DNA of 64,000 nucleotides from Pseudomonas protegens CHA0 (GCF_000397205.1 NC_021237.1:2047001-2111000), one strand, 5' to 3'. Shown: positions 17,234 through 25,229, counted from the first letter of the stretch. Notes: generated by a model from the sequence alone, not told the origin. Program-made: numbers and translations.

Positions 17234-17444
17234 TTGCCTGGAGGTTTTTCAGGGGAAAGATTGGCGAGGTCCCATTGTTCGCTAGGGAGCTTTTTGGGCT
17301 ATTTGTTAAGATGTTTTTCTATGTGTTTAGGAATTTTCTTATCTCAATTTGTTATAAGTGGCGATATGTTCCTTATCCCGATTCAAACGGGGCTGCGCAT
17401 CCAGCGATGATGCCTTTTATATGAAACGCGATAAGGAAATAAAC

Positions 17445-17885
17445 GTGAAAGCCATTTTCAAACTCCTCGCATTGTCCACGCTTGTTGCCACCGCCGCAGG
17501 TTGCACCAGCTACAACATCAGCCAGCCATCTTCGCCAATCGACAGTCAGGTCAAGGCTGACCTGAAGGCGGATGTAGCAGTGGGCGAAGCGATTTCCGGT
17601 CAGTCGTCGGTCAACATTCTGTTTGGTTTCCTGAAGTTCGGTGGCGATAGCCAGTTTGCCGACGGTGTGGCTTACGGTGGCGATGGCGGTGGTGCGCTGG
17701 GTGGCCTGGGCCTCGATCCGGTCAGTGCGGTCAAGTCCGCTGCGGCTTTCAAGGCAGTCAAATCTTCGGGCGCCGACCTGATCGTTGCTCCGCGTTATGA
17801 AGTGAGTGAAGAAAACTACTTTGTCTTCAAGAAAGTCTCGGTCACGGTCAAAGGCAATAAAGGCAGCATCCGCAGCATTCGTTGA
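17445..17885 (+). CDS. Small lipoprotein, unknown
   Basis: 146 residues starting at GTG 17445 (AAGGA eight bases upstream). KAIFKLLALSTLVATAAGC is a lipoprotein signal with lipidated Cys20. The mature part holds a Gly-rich stretch (AYGGDGGGALGGLGLDP) and a C-terminal segment SGADLIVAPRYEVSEENYFVFKKVSVTVKG reminiscent of TRL-type lipoproteins. Lack of Asp at +2 (C-T-S) suggests outer-membrane sorting. An in-frame ATG at 17421 is a possible but less likely start. Confidence 0.7.
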   Translation: MKAIFKLLALSTLVATAAGCTSYNISQPSSPIDSQVKADLKADVAVGEAISGQSSVNILFGFLKFGGDSQFADGVAYGGDGGGALGGLGLDPVSAVKSAAAFKAVKSSGADLIVAPRYEVSEENYFVFKKVSVTVKGNKGSIRSIR

Positions 17886-18057
17886 GTGCAACTGCGTTCG
17901 AGCCTCTGTGGCGGAGATCGGGGCGTTGCACTGGTAACGTTCCAAGGCGTTGCCTGCCAGCGGCCCGGTCTGAACATTTTCGGTAAGGTGAGCTGAAGAT
18001 GCCTCGGGATAGGTGAAGCCCAAGGTTTGTTGGTGTTGCTCCCACTGACAGGCTCTT

Positions 18058-18075
18058 TTCACATAATCTTCACAT
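18058..18075 (+). promoter_or_regulatory. Pho-box-like direct repeat
   Basis: Two identical heptamers TTCACAT separated by four bases, the 7+4+7 geometry of PhoB boxes (consensus CTGTCAT repeats). The match is in geometry more than in sequence. Confidence 0.3.
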
Positions 18076-18118
18076 CTGCCTGAGTAGGCTCGAACCATCC
18101 GTTAAAAGCAGCATCCCT

Positions 18119-18145
18119 AGCCCGTTCCCCAGCGGGCTTTTTTTT
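18119..18145 (+). terminator. Orphan intrinsic terminator
   Basis: AGCCCG (18119-18124) and CGGGCT (18133-18138), then seven T. No gene ends nearby. Confidence 0.75.
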
Positions 18146-18284
18146 GCGCGGGGATAAAACTCTTTTAAAATCAGCTGTCCAAGGCACCTGGGAGCAACCC
18201 GGGTGCGGCCGCGATAGCTCGAATTGGCCAGCGTGGCACTGGGCTTTCTTGTCAGTCCGACAGTCTTTCTTTGAGGTTCAAGTC

Positions 18285-18650
18285 ATGCGTTTAACTCTAC
18301 CTGCCCTGGTTGTGGGACTTCTGCTGGCTCAAGGCGCTATGGCCGGCGATGGCACTGCAGCCATTGGTGGCGGGCTTGGCGGCGCGTTGGGCAATGTGGT
18401 CGGGCAGAAGCTCGGTGGCAGTACCGGTGCGGCAATCGGCGCGGGTGTTGCCGGTGCGGCAGGCAGTGCGGCCGGGGCGCGCAAAGGCAGCCGGGCCAAG
18501 GCGGCCATCGGTGGTGGCCTGGGTTCGGCCGGTGGCTCGCTGATCGGTAATCGCCTGGGCGGTAGCACCGGCTCGACCGTCGGTGCCGGTATCGGCGGCG
18601 CGGCCGGTGGCGCCCTGGGTAGCAGCATGGGTCACAAGAAGCGTCACTGA
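18285..18650 (+). CDS. Exported glycine-zipper protein
   Basis: 121 residues. Signal peptide MRLTLPALVVGLLLAQGAMA, then an almost pure glycine-zipper domain in two homologous halves (each GGGLG ... GGSTG ... GAG) joined by the basic linker RKGSRAKAA, ending HKKRH. Such domains insert in or associate with membranes and are common in small envelope proteins. The internal duplication is visible: IGNRLGGSTGSTVGAGIGGAAG repeats VGQKLGGSTGAAIGAGVAG in type. A terminator follows 18 bases after the stop. Confidence 0.75.
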   Translation: MRLTLPALVVGLLLAQGAMAGDGTAAIGGGLGGALGNVVGQKLGGSTGAAIGAGVAGAAGSAAGARKGSRAKAAIGGGLGSAGGSLIGNRLGGSTGSTVGAGIGGAAGGALGSSMGHKKRH

Positions 18651-18668
18651 TTCTGCCTTGCCTGAAGA

Positions 18669-18694
18669 AAACCCGGCCCTGCGCCGGGTTTTTT
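18669..18694 (+). terminator. Intrinsic terminator
   Basis: AAACCCGGC - CCTGC - GCCGGGTTT and a T-run, just after the glycine-zipper gene. Confidence 0.9.
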
Positions 18695-18758
18695 GTGTGG
18701 CTTGCCCCAGGCTTCGCCATACTCAAGGCTCTGAGTCCCGATGTTCAAGGAGACGATC

Positions 18759-18920
18759 ATGCCCCGCGAGACGCCAGGCCAGGCACAGCCCGCTTCCGAC
18801 GAGCCGGAGGTGATCAACGACCCCGGGAATGAAGACCCCGGTTCATTGCAGGACGATGCACGCGTACCTCTGCAAGAGGCGCCGGAAGGCGACAAGAGCC
18901 CGCCTGGTGCAGCCAACTAA
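18759..18920 (+). CDS. 53-residue acidic hydrophilic protein
   Basis: Reading frame from ATG 18759 with AAGGAG seven bases upstream. It starts MPRETPGQAQPASDEPEV and ends EGDKSPPGAAN. The product is rich in Pro, Glu, Asp and Gly, with no hydrophobic core, and so is probably disordered. The ribosome site and GC-biased third positions support it. Function unknown. Confidence 0.55.
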   Translation: MPRETPGQAQPASDEPEVINDPGNEDPGSLQDDARVPLQEAPEGDKSPPGAAN

Positions 18921-19072
18921 GGTCCGCAGCAACCGCCGTCCAGCCCCCTCGGTTGCTCCCGACCCAAGCCCGCCGCTATGCTGCTGAATCCTTTAATTGA
19001 TGAATTGCCAAGAAGAACTGGCCGTACCTGAGCCGCTCCCTGGAATGTACTTTTGCTAACGGATCAGATGCG

Positions 19073-19768
19073 ATGAATGCACAGTTGAATGATTTGGGGC
19101 CGATCAAGGCCGTCATTTTCGACATGGACGGCTTGCTCCTGGACACCGAGGGCATCTACACCGAGATCACCCAGTTGATCGCCGAGCGTTATGGCCGCAC
19201 CTACGATTGGACCATCAAGCAGAACATCATCGGCCGGGGAGCCGGCGACCTGGCGCGCTATGTGGTCCAGGCCCTGGACCTGCCCATCAGCGCCGAAGAG
19301 TTCCTGGTGATGCGCGAACCGTTGATGCGTGAGCGCTTTCCCCGCGCCCAGGCCATGCCCGGGGCCCAAGAGCTGGTGCGGCACTTGAAGGAACACCGGA
19401 TCCCCATTGCCGTGGGCACCAGTTCGTCGCAGATGTCGTTCGGCGAGAAAACCACCCGCCATGGCGACTGGTTCGCGCTGTTCGACACCATCGTCACCGC
19501 CGACGATCCGGAAGTGACGGCGGCCAAGCCGGCGCCGGATATCTTCCTCACGGCTGCCCGCCGCCTGGGGGTGGCCCCGGCCGAGTGTCTGGTGTTCGAG
19601 GATTCGCCGTTTGGCGTGACCGCGGCCAGGGCCGCTGGCATGAGCGTGATCGCAGTGCCCGATCCGGCCATGGCCGATAGCAAGTTTGCCCATGCCCACG
19701 GGATCATCCGTTCCCTCAAAGGCTTTCAGCCGGCTGCCTGCGGCTTGCCCCACCTGCACTGGGACTGA
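19073..19768 (+). CDS. HAD-superfamily phosphatase (subfamily IA, pseudouridine-5'-phosphatase/phosphoglucomutase-like)
   Basis: 231 residues. Nucleophile Asp17 and acid/base Asp19 in FDMDGLLLDTE, motif II VGTSSS, motif III Lys in AAKPAPDIFL and motif IV EDSPFGVTAA are all intact. The helical cap between residues of about 25 and 90 matches the HDHD1/beta-phosphoglucomutase group. It dephosphorylates a small phosphorylated metabolite that cannot be named from sequence. It ends at a strong terminator shared with the converging SDR gene. Confidence 0.85.
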   Translation: MNAQLNDLGPIKAVIFDMDGLLLDTEGIYTEITQLIAERYGRTYDWTIKQNIIGRGAGDLARYVVQALDLPISAEEFLVMREPLMRERFPRAQAMPGAQELVRHLKEHRIPIAVGTSSSQMSFGEKTTRHGDWFALFDTIVTADDPEVTAAKPAPDIFLTAARRLGVAPAECLVFEDSPFGVTAARAAGMSVIAVPDPAMADSKFAHAHGIIRSLKGFQPAACGLPHLHWD

Positions 19769-19810
19769 TGGCTGAGCGGTAGCAAACCGCTGTTTTAAAG
19801 GCACTGAAAA

Positions 19811-19844
19811 ACGGGCCGCCGGTCACCGGCGGCCCGTTTTTTTG
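19811..19844. terminator. Bidirectional terminator between converging genes
   Basis: ACGGGCCGCCGG - TCA - CCGGCGGCCCGT, twelve base pairs, with T-runs on both strands. Confidence 0.92.
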
Positions 19845-19851
19845 TGGGGTA

Positions 19852-20598
19852 TCAGGCGCCGAAGCCACCGTCGATGGTCAGGCTGGCGCCGGTGATATAG
19901 CCCGCTTCGGCGCTGGCCAGGTAGGCGACGAAACCGGCGACTTCTTCGGCATGGCCATAGCGACGGATAGCCATCAGGTTCATCAGGCTCGCGGCGAAGT
20001 CACTGTCCGCCGGGTTCATGTCGGTGTCCACCGGGCCGGGCTGGACGTTGTTGATGGTGATGCCCCGCGGGCCCAGGTCCCGGGCCAGGCCCTTGGTCAG
20101 GCCCACCAGTGCGGCTTTGCTCATGGCGTAGGGGCCGCCACCGGCGAAGGGCATGCGGTCGGCGTTGGTGCTGCCGATGTTGATGATGCGCCCACCTTCG
20201 CCCATGTGTCGTGCGGCTTCCTGGGTGGCGATGAATACGCTGCGCACGTTGATCGCCAGGGTCTGGTCGAAGTCCTCCAGCTTGAACTCGTCCAAGGGTG
20301 CGATGGCCAGCACCCCGGCGTTGTTGACCAGGATATCGAGGCGGCCAAAGGTCTTGACGCTGTCGTTCACTGCTCGGCGGATGGCCTCGGCGTCGGCGCT
20401 GTCGGCGTGGATCGCCAGGGCCTTGCCACCCTTGGCGATGATGCTGTCCTGCAGGGCCTGGGCCTTGCTCGCCGAACTGACGTAGGTAAAGGCGACGCTG
20501 GCGCCTTCTGCCGCCAAGCGCTCGACAATGGCTGCGCCGATGCCGCGGGAACCGCCCTGGATCAAGGCTACTTTGCCGCTGAGGTCATATGTGCTCAT
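19852..20598 (-). CDS. SDR-family NAD(P)-dependent oxidoreductase
   Basis: 248 residues, classical short-chain dehydrogenase: cofactor loop GGSRGIG, NNAG motif, catalytic Ser in NIGST and YAMSK dyad, and GGGPYAMSKAAL. The C-terminus TGASLTIDGGFGA is standard. The substrate cannot be inferred. It is divergent from a LysR regulator with 123 bases between the starts, the usual arrangement of a regulated dehydrogenase and its regulator. Confidence 0.9.
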   Translation of the reverse strand: MSTYDLSGKVALIQGGSRGIGAAIVERLAAEGASVAFTYVSSASKAQALQDSIIAKGGKALAIHADSADAEAIRRAVNDSVKTFGRLDILVNNAGVLAIAPLDEFKLEDFDQTLAINVRSVFIATQEAARHMGEGGRIINIGSTNADRMPFAGGGPYAMSKAALVGLTKGLARDLGPRGITINNVQPGPVDTDMNPADSDFAASLMNLMAIRRYGHAEEVAGFVAYLASAEAGYITGASLTIDGGFGA

Positions 20599-20663
20599 GT
20601 GCTTCTCCAGAGATTCAAGGCCGGGTGCCTTGTGCTTGGAGCGAGTATCTGCCGCTGATTAGC

Positions 20664-20697
20664 CTCTGTGTAGCCGGTAATTTCTATACTCTGTGTA
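20664..20697. promoter_or_regulatory. Direct repeat in the SDR/LysR divergent promoter
   Basis: CTCTGTGTA occurs at 20664-20672 and again at 20689-20697, 25 bases apart, in the 123-base divergent region. It is a candidate operator for the adjacent LysR protein. Confidence 0.4.
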
Positions 20698-20721
20698 AAC
20701 CAGAAGTTTAGAGTGGCCTCT

Positions 20722-21645
20722 ATGGAAGCCTTTAGCAGTATCGAATGTTTTGTCCGCAGCGCTGAAGTCGGCAGCTTTGCCGAGGCGGCGCGACGGCTCG
20801 GCCTGACCCCGGCGGCGGTGGGCAAGAGCGTGGCCAAGCTGGAAACCCGGGTTGGTGTGCGCCTGTTCCAGCGCAGCACCCGACGCCTGACCCTGACCGA
20901 GGCCGGCCGCCTGTTTCTCGCGGAAGTCGCCGACAGCCTGCAGACCATCCAGAACGCGGTCAGCACCCTGGCCGATGCCCAGGGGCGCCCGGCGGGGACG
21001 CTCAAGGTCAGCATGGGCACGGTGTTCGGCGGGCTGTACATAGTGCCGATGCTCGGCGCCTTTTTGCGCCGCTACCCGGATATTCATCCCGACTGGCATT
21101 TCGACAACCGCCAGGTGGACCTGATCGGCCAAGGTTTCGATGCGGCCATTGGCGGCGGTTTCGAATTGCCCCAGGGAGTGGTCGCCCGGCGGCTGTCGCC
21201 GGCTCACCGGGTGCTGGTGGCAAGCGCCGATTACCTGCGGGGGCGGGCACCGATCAACGGGCCCGAAGACCTGCGGCATTGCCGCGGGATTCTTATCCGC
21301 TCCCCCCAGACCGGGCGCATCCGCACCTGGCAGATGACCGGTCGGGGAGGGCTGATGTGCCCGCTGGAGCTCAAGGCCAGCATGACCATGAGCGATTCCG
21401 AGGCCGCCTGCATCGCCGCGGCCCAAGGGCTGGGCCTGGCCTTGGTGAGCATGCCGTTTGCCGTCAATTACCTGCGTTCCGGGGCCTTGCAGCGGGTGTT
21501 GCCGGACTGGTACGTGGACGATGGCTTTACCTCGATCTACTACGCCGAGCACAAGATGCTCCCGGGCAAGACGCGGGCCTTCGTCGACTTCGTCATCGAG
21601 CAGTTCGCCGAGCAAGGCCTGGCTCAGGCCTTCAGCGCCTTGTAG
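20722..21645 (+). CDS. LysR-family transcriptional regulator
   Basis: 307 residues. N-terminal winged helix (MEAFSSIECFVRSAEVGSFAEAARRLGLTPAAVGKSVAKLE) and a periplasmic-binding-protein-like effector domain (GTLKVSMGTVFGGLYIVPML). ATG 20722 gives the canonical LysR start; a GTG three codons upstream is possible. It probably controls the divergent SDR gene. Its stop codon lies inside a partial REP element (GTAGGAGCCGG), suggesting that the present 3' end was shaped by REP insertion. Confidence 0.9.
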   Translation: MEAFSSIECFVRSAEVGSFAEAARRLGLTPAAVGKSVAKLETRVGVRLFQRSTRRLTLTEAGRLFLAEVADSLQTIQNAVSTLADAQGRPAGTLKVSMGTVFGGLYIVPMLGAFLRRYPDIHPDWHFDNRQVDLIGQGFDAAIGGGFELPQGVVARRLSPAHRVLVASADYLRGRAPINGPEDLRHCRGILIRSPQTGRIRTWQMTGRGGLMCPLELKASMTMSDSEAACIAAAQGLGLALVSMPFAVNYLRSGALQRVLPDWYVDDGFTSIYYAEHKMLPGKTRAFVDFVIEQFAEQGLAQAFSAL

Positions 21646-21660
21646 GAGCCGGCCTGGCGA
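21642..21660 (+). repeat. Partial REP element overlapping a stop codon
   Basis: GTAGGAGCCGGCCTGGCGA, a degenerate half REP. The TAG inside it terminates the LysR gene. Confidence 0.6.
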
Positions 21661-21681
21661 CGACTCTATGTACCGCCGGCC

Positions 21682-22410
21682 TCAGCGCCCCGCCCGCAAG
21701 GGCCAGCCCAGCACTCGCTTGGGCCGGGGTGTGGCATAGGTGCGTACCTTGGAGGTGGATAGCCCCAGACGCACCAGGGACTCGGCAATGGTCACTGCTG
21801 CCGTTACTCCGTCCACCACCGGCACCCCGGTGCGCAAGCGAATCTGTTCATCCAGGCCGGCCATGCCCCCGCAGCCCAGGCAGATGACTTCGGCCTTGTC
21901 CTCGGTCACCGCCCGTTCGGCCTGGCGCACGATGGCTTCCACGGCGCGCAGCGGGTCCTCCTCCAGCTCCAGTACCGCCAGGCCGCTGGCCCGCACCGAG
22001 GCGCAGCGGTCATAAAGGCCGGAGAGCTTGAGCCGGTCTTCGATCAGCGGCACGGTGCGGTCCAGGGTGGTGACCACCGAGTAGGCGTGGCCAAGGAACA
22101 TGGCAGTGCTGGCGGCGGCGTCGGTGATGTCCACCACTGGCACGTTCAGCAGTTCCTGCAAGCCTTCGCGGCCGTGCTCGCCGTAGCCGGCCTGGATCAC
22201 CGCGTCATAGGGCTGGTCGTAGGCCAGCACCCGGTCCATTACGGCGATGGCCGCCAGGTAGCTTTCGAAGTTGCCTTCCACCGATTCGGCACCGAAGTAG
22301 GGAGTCAGGCCGATGATCTCGGTACCCGGCGCTGCCACGCTTTGTGCCTGGTGGGCGATGGCCTGGGTGATGGAGTCGGTGGTGTTGACGTTGACCACGA
22401 GAATTCGCAT
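21682..22410 (-). CDS. Asp/Glu/hydantoin racemase superfamily enzyme with a single catalytic Cys
   Basis: 242 residues. The fold signature (MRILVVNVNTTDSIT, GCGGMAGLDEQI, VPVVDGVTAAV) matches hydantoin/allantoin racemases. These need two Cys; here the second is present (Cys180 in ICLGCGGM), but the first, normally in an ACFGDPG-type loop, reads A74-G75-Y76-G-E-H-G. Gly plus one Cys is the arrangement in arylmalonate decarboxylase, so decarboxylase or other chemistry is possible. It is downstream of the NCS1 transporter gene, on the same strand and probably in the same operon. Confidence 0.8.
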   Translation of the reverse strand: MRILVVNVNTTDSITQAIAHQAQSVAAPGTEIIGLTPYFGAESVEGNFESYLAAIAVMDRVLAYDQPYDAVIQAGYGEHGREGLQELLNVPVVDITDAAASTAMFLGHAYSVVTTLDRTVPLIEDRLKLSGLYDRCASVRASGLAVLELEEDPLRAVEAIVRQAERAVTEDKAEVICLGCGGMAGLDEQIRLRTGVPVVDGVTAAVTIAESLVRLGLSTSKVRTYATPRPKRVLGWPLRAGR

Positions 22411-22439
22411 GAGGGTTCCTTGCAGGTTGGGCAGTTCAG

Positions 22440-22455
22440 GCCCGGCGCGCCGGGC
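22440..22455. other. 16-base perfect palindrome between transporter and racemase genes
   Basis: GCCCGGCGCGCCGGGC. No T-run; perhaps an mRNA stability or partial-termination hairpin inside the operon. Confidence 0.45.
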
Positions 22456-22464
22456 TGGGCAGGT

Positions 22465-24006
22465 TCAATGGCTGACGTTGTCCACGGCGATGCTTTCGCC
22501 GCTGACGTCCGCGTAGCCGGGCTGGCGCTTGGCGATGATCAGGTAGAGCATCCCGGCGATGCCGGCTCCGATCAGCCAGGAGAATGGCGAGACGCTGGCA
22601 AAACCCGGCACCAGGGCCAGTACGATGGCGATCAGCGCCGCGGGAATAAAGGCCGCCACTGCCCGCAGGTTGACCCCGTGGCTGTAGAAATAGGCGCCTT
22701 GCGGGTCTTCGCTATAGAGCTGCGGCACGTTGACCTGGGCTTTGCGCAGGATCCAGTAGTCCACCATGATCACCCCGTACAGCGGGCCGAGCAGGGCGCC
22801 CAGGCCGGAGAGGAAATACACGATCACCAGCGGGCTGTTGTACAGGTTCCACGGCAGGATCAGCACCGCCAGCGCCGCGCTGATCAGCCCGGCGCGGCGG
22901 AAGGTCAGGTACTTGGGCGCCAGGTTGCTGAGGACGAAGGCCGGGGCGACGAAGTTGGCCATGATGTTCACCGCCACGGTCACGATCAGAAAGGCCAGGC
23001 AGCCCAGGACCAGGAACAGTGTATTGGGGATCGAGGCGATGATCTCCGTGGGGCTTTCGATGACCCGGCCATTGATCTGGAACTGCGCGCCGCACAGCAG
23101 CACGGTGATGGTGGCGAACACCAGGATGTTCACCGGCAGGCCCCAGAAGTTGCCGACCTTGATGGTCTTGCGGCACGGCGAGGAGCGGGCGAAGTCGCAG
23201 AAGTTGAGGATCAGGGTGCCGTAGATTGCCAGCCACAGGGCGCCGCCGGCGAAGATCTGCCGCCACATTTCGCCGCCGGTCAGAGGTTCGCGGATCGACC
23301 AGGCGATCTGCCCCTCGGCCTGGGTGTACATCCAGGCGGCCAGGCAGGCCACGGTCAGCAGGATGATCGGCCCGGCGAAGGCTTCGTAGCGTCGGATCAT
23401 TTCCATGCCATAGGCGAGGATCGCCAGTTGCACCAGCCAGATCACCAGGAAGCAGGCCCAGCCCAGGGTCGAGAGGCCGAGGATCGAGTTGTGGTCGTAA
23501 TCGGCGAAGCCCGGATGGATGGCCGTGAGCAGCACGCGAAACACCACCGAGGCCAGGTAGGTCTGGATGCCGAACCAGGCGATGGCGATCACCGCCCGGA
23601 TGAGTGCCGGAATCTGCGCGCCATGGATGCCGAAGCTGATGCGGCTGATCACCGGGAACGGCACCCCGGTCTTCTGCCCCATGTAGCCGGACAGGTTCAT
23701 GAAGAAATACACCAGCGCCGCGCCTATCCCCAGGGACAGCAGGATCTGCCAGCCGCCCAGGCCCAGGGCGTAGAGGCCGATGGCGAAGGAGTAGTTGGCG
23801 ATGTTGTGCACATCGTTAGTCCACAAGGCGAAGATGCTGTAGCCACCCCAGCGCCGGCCTTCGACCTTGGTCGGTGCCAGGTCGCGGTTGTGCAGGCGTG
23901 GGCTGAGCGCGATGGGGGCCGCATCGGCGACCGGTTGTTGGACGTTGTGCGAATGCGGCGAGGAGGGCAGATCCAGTGCGATGTTGTTGGAAGGGCTGGT
24001 ACGCAT
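22465..24006 (-). CDS. NCS1-family nucleobase/hydantoin/allantoin:cation symporter
   Basis: 513 residues with about twelve membrane helices. NCS1 signatures: RRWGGYSIFALWTNDVHNIANYSFAIGL in the first helices, FFMNLSGYMGQKTGVPFPVISR and NFVAPAFVLSNLAPKYLTFRRAG. It imports a purine, pyrimidine, hydantoin or allantoin-like ring compound with Na+ or H+. I chose the ATG at 24006 because CAGGAG lies nine bases before it; an in-frame GTG 69 bases further up lacks a ribosome site. The racemase-family gene follows, so both probably serve one ring-derived substrate. Confidence 0.88.
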   Translation of the reverse strand: MRTSPSNNIALDLPSSPHSHNVQQPVADAAPIALSPRLHNRDLAPTKVEGRRWGGYSIFALWTNDVHNIANYSFAIGLYALGLGGWQILLSLGIGAALVYFFMNLSGYMGQKTGVPFPVISRISFGIHGAQIPALIRAVIAIAWFGIQTYLASVVFRVLLTAIHPGFADYDHNSILGLSTLGWACFLVIWLVQLAILAYGMEMIRRYEAFAGPIILLTVACLAAWMYTQAEGQIAWSIREPLTGGEMWRQIFAGGALWLAIYGTLILNFCDFARSSPCRKTIKVGNFWGLPVNILVFATITVLLCGAQFQINGRVIESPTEIIASIPNTLFLVLGCLAFLIVTVAVNIMANFVAPAFVLSNLAPKYLTFRRAGLISAALAVLILPWNLYNSPLVIVYFLSGLGALLGPLYGVIMVDYWILRKAQVNVPQLYSEDPQGAYFYSHGVNLRAVAAFIPAALIAIVLALVPGFASVSPFSWLIGAGIAGMLYLIIAKRQPGYADVSGESIAVDNVSH

Positions 24007-24148
24007 TCCGGCATGCTCCTGACTCCGGCCCTGGATGACTGTGCTTGAGCGAGGGGGCTCGACAATCTTCGTCACAGGGGAGGAATCACTGGGTTCGGGG
24101 CATCTGCAGCTTGAGTCGTGGGTCAGGCGTGCGGACGGTTAGTGTATG

Positions 24149-24179
24149 TATGTTTTGGTTTTTTTGTATACAAAACATA
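24149..24179. promoter_or_regulatory. Nested palindromes upstream of the NCS1 operon, probable GntR-type operator
   Basis: TTTTGTATACAAAA (24162-24175) is a perfect 14-base palindrome. It lies inside a wider inverted repeat, TATGTTTTG (24149-24157) with CAAAACATA (24171-24179). TTGTATACAA-type cores are typical of GntR/FCD operators. The centre is about 160 bases before the transporter start. Confidence 0.6.
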
Positions 24180-24201
24180 AATCCACTAAAGCCACTTCTG
24201 T

Positions 24202-24227
24202 GCCAATTTCACGACTATGAAATTGGC
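24202..24227. repeat. Perfect 10-base inverted repeat
   Basis: GCCAATTTCA - CGACTA - TGAAATTGGC, in the gene-free region between cysH and the transporter. No T-run on either strand, so an operator is more likely than a terminator. Confidence 0.55.
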
Positions 24228-24391
24228 TGCTGATTTCGTTTTGTTATGGGTTATTCCTAACCTTCTGAAAAGACGAGATTAAAAATTGACCGTTTGAACA
24301 GGTATTTATTTTTCGCCAGGCACGGCTTGGCGCCCAATGGATATCGGCGCAGGAAAGGCTTGTAACCTTTTGGGGCGGGGAATCTTTGAAG

Positions 24392-24432
24392 TGCACACAA
24401 AAATGGCACCTACGGTGACATTCTTGTGTACA
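24392..24432. repeat. 41-base imperfect palindrome
   Basis: Nineteen-base arms at 24392-24410 and 24414-24432 around TAC match at 16 of 19 positions. Each end holds a TTGTGTRCA-like sequence resembling the TTGTATACAA core 230 bases away. Confidence 0.55.
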
Positions 24433-24494
24433 GGTTTTGCTGCGGGTTGGCTTTCAGTGCGGGCGTCCTTCAGGCGCGCCCGCAGGGAAGGGGG

Positions 24495-25229
24495 TCAGGC
24501 TTTGCTGATGATGTTGCCGGCGTGCAAGCCGCATTCTTTCTGGGTGGCTTCCTCCCACCACCAGCGGCCTTCGCGCTCGTGCTGGTTGGGCAGTACCGGG
24601 CGGGTGCAGGGCTCGCAGCCGATGCTGATGAAGCCGCGTTCATGCAGGCTGTTGTAGGGCAGTTCGAGCATGCGGATGTAACCCCAGATCTCCTCGCTGC
24701 TCATTTGTGCCAGTGGGTTGAACTTGTACAGGGTGCGCTCCGGCGTGGAGAAGGCTGTGTCGACTTCCAGCACCGCCACCTGGCTGCGGGTACCCGGGCT
24801 CTGATCACGGCGCTGGCCGGTGGCCCAGGCGCTGACGGTGGACAGCTTGCGCCGCAGCGGTTCGATCTTGCGGATACCGCAGCACTCGCCATGGCCGTCC
24901 TTATAGAAGCTGAACAGGCCCTTTTCCTTGACGAAGGGTTCGAGCTTGCTGTGGTCTGGCGAGATCAGCTCGATCTGGATCTTGTAGTGCTCACGCACCT
25001 GATCGATGAAACGGTAGGTTTCCGGGTGCAGGCGGCCGGTATCCAGGCTGAACACCTTGACGTTCTTGTTCAGCTTCCAGGCCATGTCCACCAGCACCAC
25101 ATCCTCGGCACCGCTGAAGGAAATCCACAGGTCATCGCCGAACTGGGCAAAGGCCAGTTTGAGAATGTCCTGGGCAGACTTGTTGGCATAGGTCGCGGCG
25201 AGTTCAGCGACGTCGAACGATGTGGTCAT
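24495..25229 (-). CDS. cysH: Adenylyl-sulfate (APS) reductase
   Basis: 244 residues. [10 protein letters not shown] is the nucleotide-binding PP motif. Cys116-Cys117 and Cys205-x2-Cys208 are the four ligands of a [4Fe-4S] cluster, which marks the APS-reducing type rather than the cluster-free PAPS-reducing type of E. coli. Cys233 in KECGLH is the redox-active C-terminal Cys. It reduces APS to sulfite with thioredoxin in the assimilatory pathway. The next gene upstream, thrH, is divergent. Confidence 0.95.
   Translation of the reverse strand: MTTSFDVAELAATYANKSAQDILKLAFAQFGDDLWISFSGAEDVVLVDMAWKLNKNVKVFSLDTGRLHPETYRFIDQVREHYKIQIELISPDHSKLEPFVKEKGLFSFYKDGHGECCGIRKIEPLRRKLSTVSAWATGQRRDQSPGTRSQVAVLEVDTAFSTPERTLYKFNPLAQMSSEEIWGYIRMLELPYNSLHERGFISIGCEPCTRPVLPNQHEREGRWWWEEATQKECGLHAGNIISKA

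Larger units (their letters stand above)
17886..18284. other. Intergenic region with 11-bp-phased repeat and orphan terminator
   Basis: About 400 bases. It contains the direct repeat TTCACAT - AATC - TTCACAT (18058-18075) and an intrinsic terminator (18119-18145) 233 bases beyond the lipoprotein stop. It could be a long 3' UTR or a short independent transcript. Confidence 0.4.
24007..24494. other. Dyad-rich gene-free region between cysH and the NCS1 operon
   Basis: 488 bases without a gene, lower in GC than the surroundings and holding three distinct dyads (listed separately). No terminator was recognised for cysH. Confidence 0.5.

Noticed and set aside
17200..17424. Hydrophobic plus-strand frame of 74 codons
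   Set aside because: Begins inside the intrinsic terminator hairpin and overlaps the lipoprotein start region without a ribosome site.
24007..24075. N-terminal extension of the NCS1 transporter from a GTG at 24075
   Set aside because: No ribosome site before the GTG, while ATG 24006 has CAGGAG at good spacing; the extension is not membrane-like.
24316..24337. CGCCAGGC/GCTTGGCG hairpin considered as the cysH terminator
   Set aside because: On the cysH strand it is followed by A-rich, not T-rich, sequence.
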